From contig VXAI01000068.1 in NCBI GenBank assembly GCA_013399305.1, forward strand, positions 1,857,141 to 1,921,140: a DNA stretch of 64,000 bases, read 5' to 3'. This document shows positions 52,415 through 61,455 of the stretch, piece by piece. This DNA comes from Rostratula benghalensis. Lineage: Eukaryota > Chordata > Aves > Charadriiformes > Rostratulidae. The position numbers and the translations under genes are program-made. Every line of letters starts with the position of its first letter. Position 1 is the first letter of the stretch. Under the pieces are notes generated by a model. The model saw nothing but the letters and a program-made list of their open reading frames with translations, did not search any database and was not told the origin of the DNA.

Positions 52415-52505
52415 GTCATAGAATAATTCAGGTTGGAAGGGACCTCTGGATTCAAAGCTAGACCAGGTCACTCAGGACCCTGTTCAGTCTATTGGTCTCC
52501 AAGGA
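52415..52505 (-). mobile_element. CR1 LINE 3' tail fragment, minus strand
   Basis: The + strand begins GTCATAGAATAATTCAGG, continues TTGGAAGGGACCTCTGGAT, then has a shortened CR1 interior with AGACCAGGTCACTCAGGACC. The middle (the usual CTAGTCCAACCCC part) is missing, so the copy carries an internal deletion. Confidence 0.75.
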
Positions 52506-53240
52506 GCTATGTTCTCTTTACACTGGCAGGAGAACCAATGCACAATCCCAGATATAACTGTATCTCTAAAGCTATGCACTAAGAGACCATGAAAATGTGA
52601 AACTGCATACATGTATATGTGAATATCTGAACTAGATTTTCTGATTTATCCATATGCTCTTAAGACAGGAATGTAGCATGCTCTCAGCATGATGCTACAG
52701 AAGCAAATCCTGCCCTTAGGAATCCAAACTGAACTGTGAGCAAGTTTCTAATGACATTTCACAGCATAAAAAAACCATCATTAGAAACATATCTCATAGC
52801 TAAAAAGAAATCTGTCTGAATGCTATGAAAGCTGAAATCTTACCCAGTTATAGTAAAGACATTGCTCGTGATATAATAATTATGGGGTAGTTTGATTTCA
52901 TAATTCCGGTCTGACTGCAAGTCTGGAAAAGAGCACACTTCAGCAAGTCTCCAGAAGTGTTCTCCTATGTAATCATCAAAGATAAAACCTTCAGCTTCAG
53001 TGATATGCAAATGGGGACATGTTTGTTAAAAGGATTAACAAAGTTGTTCAAAGCATCTTTTTAGTCTACTCTGCTTCCAAACAAACAATAAACTGTCCGC
53101 ATGCAGTGAGATTTGCTAACCCATAAACTTAGCCAAATGGAGGAAGAAGATCAGAACCTTAATGAGTTTGGGTCCCTTTGAATTTCAGCTGATCAGTGTC
53201 ACCAATAATTTCAGCAGGCTCTAAAATAAGCACTTTCTGT
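52506..53240. other. Intergenic, no gene seen
   Basis: Single-copy DNA between a CR1 tail and a MIR-like relic. Nothing recognisable. Confidence 0.5.
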
Positions 53241-53400
53241 CTTCAAAGTGCCTTGCAAACATCAACCAATTAATCCCTAGGACTCTCCTCCAAGGTAGGC
53301 AAGTAGGTATTGTTATCTCCATTTTACAGTTGGGTGAACACAGTCAGAAGGGTTAAGTGACTTGCTGCAGGCCACAGACAGAGGTGGGATTAAAACACAA
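53241..53400 (-). mobile_element. MIR SINE relic, minus strand, best preserved in the window
   Basis: The + strand reads CAAAGTGCCTTGCAAACATC, AATTAATCC, GGTAGGTATTGTTATC near 53300, CCATTTTACAGTTGGGTGAA, GGTTAAGTGACTTGCTGCAG and GGTGGGATTAAAACAC. This follows the reverse complement of nearly the whole 3' half and core of MIR in correct order. MIRs are shared across amniotes and persist at low copy in birds, so this copy should have orthologues in other birds. Confidence 0.7.
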
Positions 53401-56400
53401 GAGTGACTATGATTCCTTTCAGGGGACAGCACTTTTTTTTCCTGCTGACTTTTCGGTGCTGACTTTAGGCATCTTGGCCTTGTGGCAATGCTCTAAGGAA
53501 ACAAAACAAATTCTCTTTGTTAAAAGCAAGGAACCATCAAAAAATCTGTCTTTTATGCCAGTGTTGATAATATTTTTGTTGATTTTATACCGACAAAGGT
53601 TTTTCTTTTAATTTTGTTCTGATATTCAAATATCATTACTTTCATAAAGGGACTTATTCCTGCAGTAATAAAACTTGCTACCAACTGAAAGAGAAGTCCT
53701 GCTCCTTTGCAGACTTTATTTTGTCTTTCTGCTTTCAAATCAGTAAATTTAGGTGGCACCCTGGCCATAAAGTGGGCAGAGACTCTCCTTCCAGCATCAG
53801 GGTAACAGTTGGTAGGCTTGTTCCACTGCAGCACAGGCAGAAAGAGACAGAGACAGGGAGCTTTGAGAACCAAGAGCAAAGCAAGCCATTAACTGAAACC
53901 CAACTCCAGCAAACTGCTTGTATCCATTCTAACGGGCGGAAGATTGATACCTTTCCCACTTCAGCAGAAAGATCAGATGGAGAAGGCAGAGTATATCCTT
54001 TTCCTCTCTGTGTATACAACTTTGGGCCACTTGAAGACCCATTTGTCATGCAGTCAATCCAGCATATGGTAGTAAACAATTGAGTTTTATAAGGAAAAAC
54101 ACTCTTCTTCTAGCAGCAAGCAAGTCCACAACATCAGTTCCCTGAAGTATTTTTTAAAATAGAAAAATCCACGACTCAAAGGTAATGTCTTACAAATACT
54201 GAGAACATTTTCTATTACTTTTTCACAAGACACATACTCCCCCCTTTTCAGAAGCCTCCCAGCACAGGAATTGACATGTACAGAGAAAAGAAGTGAATAC
54301 ACAAAAATTATTAATTTCCTACCCTATAGTGCAGTAATTTCAGCGATATTACTGGTTATCTATTTTTAAGACATGTTCATCTATTTGTCCTGAAAGGATT
54401 CCTGGTAAAAAATAAGCAATATTTTATTAATACACCATTGTAATTATTATATTACAGTGGCATTCATTTATTACATAAACCAGGGATCATACCTCCTTTG
54501 TGTTAAGTGTCACAGACAGACAATGGTGTCATCGATCTTTTATTAGCCAGAAGTATACTTTGTTAAAGACACTTGTGAAGCCTTCACATTAAATATGTAA
54601 TTTAAAATACTTAAGTAAAAGTTATTGTTCTGTTTCAGTGGCTACTGAATCAAAACGGTACTTTTCCCATGAGAAAGGTTTATGAGAAACTACTTTGTGC
54701 TTGCATGACCAGCACTCACGTATCTTTTTAGGAGAAAAAAAAGTAGGTTAATGATTCACAACCTGAGGAATTGTGTTGTTTGGGTAACAGTATAAGAACA
54801 TGTAGGATTTTGAATCTCAGATGGCACATTTTCAGTAACAAAAACACGTATTTCATGGGTTACGAAGAGTGTGATTTTCACAGTAATTCTGTGGCCAGAA
54901 AAACATGTAATGCAAAACATAAGCTTGGAAATTGCTATTTGCTAGGTCTGTCTAGAAGATTTGTAGCTGGCTCTGATTTACATGCTCTGCAGAAACAGCT
55001 CCCTTCTTTTATCACTTTGGAAATCATTAACTTGCCCTCGATGGTCCTTTGTGCAGGAAAGGAAGTTTTCACATGGATTTTCTGATAGAAGAAACAAAAG
55101 AGATCGTAGATAACAAAATAGCAGTGTGAATGATAGTTTTAGAGGATCTTCCTCCAAACACGTTTCAGTGACATCTCATCAGATAGGTTATCATTCCCAA
55201 ATTTCCCAGCACTCAGCACTGCCCTGCTTCAGGGCTAAGCCTGAACTAGATCCTAAGGCTAATCCTGAACTAGATCATTCCTCAAGTCAGACTGTCTTAC
55301 GTTATCTCTGCATACAAATAACTGAGTCCCTGTCCTCTATCTAATTAATTAATTAAATAAATTTTAACATAATATGTTTTGTTGTTATGGGTCTATCTGC
55401 AAAATGGATGTGCCATAACACTTGCCTGCTTGGGCTGTAATTACACTTGGAGTTCTCTGCACTGCAGAGATACCTCACATGTCAATGTACTCCATGATAC
55501 CTACCCCAATATATAACCAACCAACTCACAAACCTGTCAAATAGCTCTACAGTTCATATACATATATAAATTTTTTTGCTCATTTGCAACCATTGCCACC
55601 AGCCATCTGCACTAGGAGGATATTTTAATGTCCTGCACTGCACACATAGAAAAGGAGCAGTATTTAATCTTCTCTGTCCCTACGAGATGAGAATATTTTC
55701 TCCACAAAAAATACGTCACCCTTATTCTTTTCTAACAAGGTCTGCCCAATTTTTCCTAAAAGTTCATCTCCTGTACATGCAGCTCCATGTCCTGATTATT
55801 TTTTAGCACCTGTTCAATATGCATGCATCTGAAGATCCAGTTCACACGTCTGAACCTCAGTAGGCTGAAGAGCCTTTCAACAAAAACTGCAGAGCAGTTG
55901 CTGGTGCCATGTGCAGGGCACCCTCCATAAGTGAAAAAGTGAAGATGTCTATAATTCTATAGGCATGATCCTACTCATCCATACATAAAAAAATCCCTCA
56001 TCTGCTCATTTATCCTCCTGGTGATTACTTGGGGCATGTCTTTTCCTATTTGTAAGTCTAGGAAGTAGTGGACTCATCACAGGTTCTATGGAAAATAAGG
56101 GACAGATAGCAATTATTACAATTTTGTCACACTTGTTTTTAAAGATGTTTAGCAGAGGAGAATTATGGTAACATACGGCTAGGGTTAGTATTTAAAAATG
56201 TAAATGCAGTAGAAGATTTGTTATTTCTATAGGATTCTCACATGGTAAGTCTCAAATTTTTTCTGAATATAAACTTAAAGTAGATACCGAGTTTTCTGAA
56301 GGTTGCTAATTCTTGAGTTATAATCAACTAAAGTTTGGGTTTAATGAAACTTGCATGTAATATTCCAGACCTGCTAACAAAACATGAATTACTACCAAAT

Positions 56401-57300
56401 TACAATGTACTTAAAGTAAGTAATCATATGCTAGGTCATGCCTGACATATCATGTTTTCAACAAAAAGGTAATCAGTGTTATTAATCATAACAAAACCCA
56501 TACTCACTTACTGCAAGAGAGGAAATTCTAGAGCTTTCAAGGGAAGAGTAAGAGAGTGATTCTTGAAATATACCTGGAAATAATCTTTGCATCTAAAACT
56601 GGTGGCTAACGCAGAGCATGTAAACTGGTAATAAGGGTGTTTAAAAAGAAAACTTTTGTCAGATTTTCATTTTATTCATGCCTTGAGGCTACCAGTGTAT
56701 TTTAAGCATATTTTATTACATAAAGAGCACCCTTCTTCCTTCTTCTTCTTTGCACTCCAAATTCCAGCAGTCAAGAGTAAATCTATATAGCTGAATCAGT
56801 TATTCCCAATATAGTTACTCACTATGGTGTGAATTGTGAAACTGGAGAGAACAACAACACACTATTCTAATCAAAATCTTTTTTTGTTAATTAGTTTCCC
56901 TGCATTAATATCAACAGTACTGAGACCCCCAGAGACAACCGTAATGGAAATCCATTACTCTGATTTTGTATTTTTTTTTATATTTGGATTGGTTTTCCCT
57001 TGCAAACTTATTTCATAATTGCTATTTTTTATCCTACATATTCAATGTCAGTTTCTTCTCTTTTGGGTTGGCTTTTTTCCCAACTACTGGAAACACCCTT
57101 CACATTTAAAAAACTTAGTCTACCAAGCTTGACATTAAAAAAAATCAACGATCCTGAAATTAGTGGGCAAATTGGTCACTGCTATTTTTGGATGACATTA
57201 AGCATGCAAATCCATGGTTTTAAATTACATTGGCAGTGCCAGTATTTTGATGTTTTATTTTCTTCCTAATTTCTATTGTTTCCTTAGCACATTCTTGTAA
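53401..57300. other. Intergenic upstream of CXCR4, no gene seen
   Basis: AT-rich single-copy DNA. Two roughly 115-residue frames on opposite strands (53721-54083 and 54079-53735) cover the same bases and show no domain. A 24-bp imperfect duplication lies at 55233-55280. Distal CXCR4 enhancers could lie here, but none can be read from sequence. Confidence 0.5.
55233..55280. repeat. 24-bp imperfect tandem duplication
   Basis: Two adjacent 24-base units (55233-55256 and 55257-55280) share GGCTAA then CCTGAACTAGATC, differing at a few positions. Confidence 0.85.
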
Positions 57301-57322
57301 TGTTCCAAAGCCTTTTGGAACA
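57301..57322. repeat. Perfect 9-bp stem-loop
   Basis: Arms TGTTCCAAA (57301-57309) and TTTGGAACA (57314-57322) flank a GCCT loop. Too short to call a functional hairpin. Confidence 0.7.
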
Positions 57323-57605
57323 ATGAACCATCATCATAGCTCAGACGACGTGCTGCTGAAGAACCTGCAGCTCCTCATCAGACTTCTCACCCAAAACCAC
57401 AGACGCCAGAGAAGTTGAGCAGACGACCTGCAGCTCACCTCACCTTGCAGCCCCCTGAAAGGTCTGCAGAACTTCTCATCCCTCAGTAAGGACCATCCCC
57501 TTACTCCTGCTCTCTCCCAGTACACTGTGTCCTCAGCAGGGATGAGAGACAAGTCTGAGGACTGAGTTGACTGCATTTTGAAGGGTGTGCAGGACCTCTC
57601 TCTTC

Positions 57606-57700
57606 CTCTCCTCTCCTCTCCTCTCCTCTCCTCTCCTCTCCTCTCCTCTCCTCTCCTCTCCTCTCCTCTCCTCTCCTCTCCTCTCCTCTCCTCTCCTCTC
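57606..57700. repeat. (CTCTC)n array upstream of CXCR4
   Basis: Nineteen perfect CTCTC units (95 bp) inside a polypyrimidine stretch running from about 57595 to 57725. It ends about 360 bp upstream of the predicted transcription start, at the edge of the CpG island. Pure homopurine/homopyrimidine mirror repeats like this can form triplex DNA. The open frames through it on both strands are artefacts. Confidence 0.97.
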
Positions 57701-58000
57701 TTCCTCCTCTCTCTCCCTCTCCTCCATCACGATTCCTGGACCAGAGGCTTCAGCCGGAGCTCGCCTGGGGTACCCATGGCAACACGGGGCCCTAGAACGT
57801 ACTTCAAAGCACTTTCTTGAGGGGAAAATCAAAACCCCGTTTGTACGAACACATCAATCGGAGGGTGGCAAATGCCCCCGTGAGGAGCAACGCCCCCGCG
57901 GGCACTTCGGGCAAGTGCAGTTCCCATGCCCCGGCGCCGCAGACAAAGAGCGGTCCGAGGCGCCCGCCCGGAGCCCGGTGACACCCGCCGGGGAGGAGCC

Positions 58001-58060
58001 GGGGGCGGGGGGGAGAACAGACGGGGAACTTATAAGAGCCGCGTCCCGCCAGAAGAGCCG
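58001..58060 (+). promoter_or_regulatory. CXCR4: CXCR4 core promoter: GC box and TATA box
   Basis: A GGGGGCGGGG Sp1-type box (58001-58013) lies 16 bp upstream of a TATAAGA element (58031-58037). By normal spacing, transcription would start near 58060. Human CXCR4 likewise combines a TATA box with GC boxes. Between the predicted start and 58150 there is no upstream ATG. A TGACGG CRE-like half-site lies at about 58087 in the leader. Confidence 0.7.
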
Positions 58061-58149
58061 GGGCGTGTGTTTGGTGTAGCTGCTGGTGACGGCGTTGGGA
58101 GAGGCGCGGCGGCGGCAAGAACAAGAAGTCGCTAGCCCAGAACCGTTAG

Positions 58150-58188
58150 ATGGCTCAGAGCATGGACAACAGCCTCGACAGCCTGGAT
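58150..58188 (+). CDS. CXCR4: CXCR4 exon 1 coding part (N-terminus MAQSMDNSLDSLD)
   Basis: Thirteen codons run from the first ATG after the TATA box to a GTAAGT donor at 58189, ending on a complete codon (phase 0). The first ATG (58150) has T at -3 and G at +4. A second in-frame ATG at 58162 has A at -3 and G at +4, a better Kozak context, and would give an N-terminus beginning MDNSLDSLD. Human exon 1 encodes only five residues, and the chicken start, as I recall it, is also an MD-type start. The second ATG may therefore be the main or ancestral start, with the first adding four residues. A 9-base near-duplication (58171-58179 and 58180-58188) encodes SLD-SLD. Joined to exon 2, the protein has 366 or 362 residues. 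Confidence 0.85.
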
Positions 58189-59306
58189 GTAAGTGCCGGG
58201 AGCCGAGCACTCGCTCCTCTCCGCGCTCGCCCATGTGCGCCCTGGTGTTTGCAAACAAAGGTGCCCCTCGGGCCGGGGGTCGCCCCGGGGGAGCGGGGCC
58301 GAGGGGCGCAGAGCCGTGCGGCCAGGGGTCTGCGGGGGGCAAACCCCAGAGCAAGGCTCGGCCCTGAGCTCTCGCCGCTGCTGGGTTTGGCTGCAGCGTT
58401 TTGGGACCCGGCTGCGGCTGCCGGACTCCCGCTTCTTTCCCCGGGCTTCGCTGCTTGGCCGTCAGTTGCAGTGACATGTGGCGCCTCTCTTAAAGGGCTG
58501 AAAACCGCCGGTAGAGCAGTTGGAGCCGCGGGGGTGATGAGAGAGGGAAAGAAGCGAGGAAGTTTGGAGTGATCTGGCTCCGGGGAATGGCATCGCTTTG
58601 CTCATCCTCGCCCGCCTTAACCTGGCTGGGGCCCGGAGCGGCCCCTCCGGCCGAAACGCGGCGGCGTCCCCGTCTGCCGCGGGGTTGTGAGACTCCTTGG
58701 CACCAAACCGGGAGCTCTCTGGCAAATTCCAACTTTAATCCGCAGTTAATGCGCGCGTTGGAGCTGGTGCACCCGTGCGGGAAGTGCCGCATCCCCCGGG
58801 GGTCGGGGGTTCACCGTATAGCGGGCATGAAAATTCACATCCGAAAAGCCTGAGGAATTAATTGCGCATAGCCAGGTGGCACTCGCTCGCATGCATTGCT
58901 CTTAAACGTGCTGGCCAAAACCGTTGGTGGTTTCCTGATGCGCCTTCACCAGAATTTCGCTTCCTTTTTCCACTGCTGTGCGCTGTTGGGCAGCTTGGCT
59001 GCAGCCCCGCAGGCCCGGCGTCACCCCTGCCCCGCCACCGCCGGGGGGGGAACAAAGGGAGGGGAACGTGGCTGGTCGTGGTGGCCTTCCACGGGGTTTG
59101 AGTTCCCCTGCATAAGGTCACCTCTTCCTTTATTTTCTTTATGGGCTTTGGGGTGGTGGTTTTCTCTTGTCTCTGGCTGTGGAGCTGTCAATTGCCTCTC
59201 AGCGGGGGATTCTTCCTATTATTTATCCTTTATTACATCAGCCGTGGGTGCCTTCTCTAGTTCTCCTTGACCCCATCCCCTTAATGAGAAGGGACTTTGG
59301 AGCAGC

Positions 59307-59333
59307 TTTTTTTTTTTTTTTTTTTTTTTTTTT
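59307..59333. repeat. T27 homopolymer in CXCR4 intron
   Basis: Run of about 27 T residues in intron 1, about 500 bp before the acceptor. Not attached to the CR1 tail further right. Confidence 0.95.
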
Positions 59334-59651
59334 GTTATAGCTCCCTGTTGTAAGAGCTAAATGTCCTGGGTAATATTCTGTGAAGATGAACCTCTGACAT
59401 CCAGCACTTCTGAGCTCTTCCATTTGTAGTGTGCATCTAGTTAAAGCACCAAAGTGTCCAGAACTAACCATATTTCTAGGGAATCACCATTATCTTTCTT
59501 TTCCTTTTCATTCCCTGTCCTTAGTTAGAAGATTTTACTCCTTAGAAAGACAAAGGAAGTTTATTAACTTGTTCTTATTTGCTGTATATTACATATATAT
59601 ATATATTTAATACCTGTATTTTCCCATCTGGTTTTCAAAAAGTTTGCTTAG

Positions 59652-59745
59652 TCACAGAATCACAGAATGATATGGGGTTGGAAGGGACCTCTGGAGATCT
59701 AGTCCAACCCTCTGCCAAAACAGGTCCACCTAGAGCAGGTTGTCA
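59652..59745 (-). mobile_element. CR1 LINE 3' tail in CXCR4 intron, minus strand
   Basis: The + strand reads CACAGAATCACAGAATGA, then GGGTTGGAAGGGACCTCTGG, then AGATCTAGTCCAACCC, the reverse complement of a CR1 3' end. About 95 bp remain and end abruptly, 95 bp before the exon 2 acceptor. It is antisense to CXCR4 and does not disturb the splice site. Confidence 0.9.
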
Positions 59746-59840
59746 TCATGATGGGAACTGTTGAGGCAACTCTTAACATACTGTCACCTAGAGTAAGCTT
59801 TTGCAGAAGAGCTAACATCTTTCTTTCTTTTATTTTCTAG

Positions 59841-60902
59841 CTGTCCTCCGGGTTAATCATTGAATTTTCTGATAATGGCACGGATGAGATTGGTTCAGGT
59901 GACTACGGAGACTATGGAGAGCCATGCTTTCAGCATGAGAACGCTGACTTCAACCGGATCTTCTTGCCAACAATCTACTCCATCATCTTCCTAACTGGAA
60001 TAATCGGCAATGGATTGGTTATCGTTGTTATGGGCTACCAGAAGAAGCAAAGGAGCATGACTGATAAATACAGGCTGCACCTCTCTGTGGCTGACCTCCT
60101 TTTCGTCATCACCTTGCCATTCTGGTCTGTGGATGCGGCCATAAGCTGGTACTTTGGGAACGTTCTGTGTAAGGCAGTCCATGTCATTTACACAGTCAAC
60201 CTCTATAGCAGTGTCTTGATTTTGGCCTTTATAAGTTTAGATCGTTACCTGGCAATAGTCCATGCTACCAACAGCCAGCGACCACGAAAGCTGTTGGCTG
60301 AGAAGGTGGTGTATGTGGGCGTGTGGCTACCAGCTGTGCTTTTGACAGTGCCTGATATCATTTTTGCCAGTACTAGTGAAGTAGAAGGAAAGTATCTATG
60401 TGATCGCATGTACCCGCATGAAAACTGGCTGATTTCTTTCAGATTTCAGCATATCTTGGTAGGACTTGTCTTGCCTGGTCTCATAATCCTGACGTGCTAC
60501 TGCATTATAATATCTAAGCTGTCACATTCAAAAGGCCACCAGAAACGCAAAGCCTTGAAGACGACGGTCATCCTCATCCTCGCCTTCTTCGCCTGCTGGC
60601 TGCCATATTATATCGGCATCAGCATCGACACCTTCATCTTGCTGGGAGTCATCAGACATCGTTGCAGCTTGGAGACGATAGTGCACAAATGGATCTCCAT
60701 TACCGAAGCCCTGGCTTTCTTCCACTGCTGCCTGAACCCCATTCTCTACGCCTTCCTGGGTGCCAAGTTCAAAACGTCAGCACAAAACGCCTTGACCTCA
60801 GTTAGCAGGGGATCAAGCCTCAAGATTCTGTCAAAAAGCAAACGTGGGGGACATTCTTCTGTTTCCACAGAGTCCGAGTCTTCGAGTTTCCATTCCAGCT
60901 AA
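59841..60902 (+). CDS. CXCR4: CXCR4 exon 2 coding part: C-X-C chemokine receptor type 4
   Basis: Encodes residues 14-366 of a class A seven-helix receptor for CXCL12 (SDF-1). The receptor couples to Gi at the plasma membrane and guides migration of germ cells, blood stem cells, neurons and leukocytes. Numbering from the first ATG: N-glycosylation site NGT at 25-27; DYGDY, with Y35 equivalent to sulfated human Y21; C42 and C288 for the N-terminus/ECL3 disulfide; C123 and C200 for the conserved disulfide; D111, D185 and E302 at ligand-pocket positions; DRYLAIV from 147; CWLPYY at 265; NPILY at 312-316; and a Ser-rich tail ending SSFHSS for GRK/arrestin control, with SKSKR as the lysine-bearing degradation region. 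The receptor from helix 1 onward aligns with human without gaps; the N-terminus is 14 residues longer. Reading starts at 59841 in phase 0, and the stop TAA is at 60900-60902. The frame is intact and there is no sign of a pseudogene. Confidence 0.98.
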   Translation: MSSGLIIEFSDNGTDEIGSGDYGDYGEPCFQHENADFNRIFLPTIYSIIFLTGIIGNGLVIVVMGYQKKQRSMTDKYRLHLSVADLLFVITLPFWSVDAAISWYFGNVLCKAVHVIYTVNLYSSVLILAFISLDRYLAIVHATNSQRPRKLLAEKVVYVGVWLPAVLLTVPDIIFASTSEVEGKYLCDRMYPHENWLISFRFQHILVGLVLPGLIILTCYCIIISKLSHSKGHQKRKALKTTVILILAFFACWLPYYIGISIDTFILLGVIRHRCSLETIVHKWISITEALAFFHCCLNPILYAFLGAKFKTSAQNALTSVSRGSSLKILSKSKRGGHSSVSTESESSSFHSS

Positions 60903-61455
60903 CGCTGCTCCTTGGCATCATTTTATAAATAGACACTTTAAGGTTGCGCAAGGTTTCAGAAAAACAAGACTGACCATAATGTACAGATTTATTTACAGTT
61001 GGAATTTTATATTGTTTCTTTTTAGCCTTTGTGAAGTTTAATTGACTTATTTATATAAAAAAAACCCTTTCGTATTGATGACAAACTGTCTAGGCAGGTC
61101 CTGTGGACAAGTGGGTTGGTTCACAAAAGGTTTAGTGCTCCTCTGTATGTATAGATATGTGAACTAAATGCTTTTGGATTGTAGCAAGTGACTGTTAAAA
61201 GTTTAGAAAATATTTCTTTGTTGTTTATATGTAAATGTTTTCAGTGTTGCTGTTAAATTCTTGAAAATTTTGGCTGGACATTTTTACCGTACTACAAGAT
61301 TGTTTGGTTTACAGTAGCTTAACTCTGCTTTAGAAATGGCACTTATAACCAAAGCCTCCTCTGTTATACGCTAGGGGTGTTTTTCCCATTCTCAGTAATT
61401 GATGGTTTGCAAAATTTTCTGTTGAAGGTAAATAAAAGTATATGACAAAAAGTTA
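60903..61455 (+). other. CXCR4: CXCR4 3' UTR with AU-rich elements
   Basis: About 550 bp of AT-rich sequence after the stop codon. Overlapping ATTTA pentamers occur at 60987-60995, and TTATTTATA at 61047-61055 fits the AU-rich nonamer UUAUUUA(U/A)(U/A). Such elements usually shorten mRNA half-life, fitting a tightly controlled receptor; this role is inferred, not shown. Confidence 0.75.
61431..61436 (+). terminator. CXCR4: CXCR4 poly(A) signal AATAAA
   Basis: The first canonical AATAAA after the stop codon, 529 bp into the 3' UTR, followed by a T/G-rich stretch (about 61451-61500). Cleavage would fall near 61450-61460. Confidence 0.8.

Larger units (their letters stand above)
57760..59110. 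promoter_or_regulatory. CXCR4: CpG island over CXCR4 promoter, exon 1 and proximal intron 1
   Basis: Sharp change from AT-rich DNA to GC-rich, CpG-dense sequence starting near 57760 and fading by about 59110. It covers the GC box, TATA box, exon 1 and the first about 900 bp of the intron. The many overlapping open frames here on both strands come from base composition. Human CXCR4 also has a CpG-island promoter. Confidence 0.85.
58189..59840 (+). other. CXCR4: CXCR4 intron 1
   Basis: GT-AG intron of 1652 bp with donor GTAAGT and acceptor TTTTATTTTCTAG after a T/C-rich tract. The first half is CpG-island sequence with G-rich runs at 58270-58306 and an ACGTG hypoxia-type core at 59066-59070. 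The second half is AT-rich with a T27 run, a short TA tract near 59590-59607 and a CR1 tail. The last intron triplet, in frame with exon 2, is TAG. Confidence 0.88.
58060..61455 (+). other. CXCR4: CXCR4 transcription unit (two exons)
   Basis: Inferred transcript: exon 1 about 58060-58188 (leader plus 13 codons), intron 58189-59840, exon 2 59841-about 61455 (353 codons, stop and 3' UTR). The two-exon layout, with a few codons in exon 1 and everything else in exon 2, is the known vertebrate CXCR4 structure. Transcript ends are estimates from the TATA box and the AATAAA signal. No other gene is visible within 57 kb upstream or 2.5 kb downstream. Confidence 0.85.

Noticed and set aside
53721..54083. 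Pair of about 115-residue frames on opposite strands
   Set aside because: Mirror frames over the same bases are expected by chance when one strand lacks stops; neither shows a family motif.
57533..58853. Numerous 80-207 residue frames on both strands over the CTCTC array and CpG island
   Set aside because: GC-rich sequence lacks stop codons by composition; the frames overlap each other on opposite strands and have proline/arginine/glycine-rich, domain-free translations.
59964..60902. A 312-residue reading starting at 59964 as the CXCR4 start
   Set aside because: The codon at 59964 is TTG, inside the conserved FLPT motif at the start of helix 1; the true N-terminus continues upstream in exon 2 and in exon 1.
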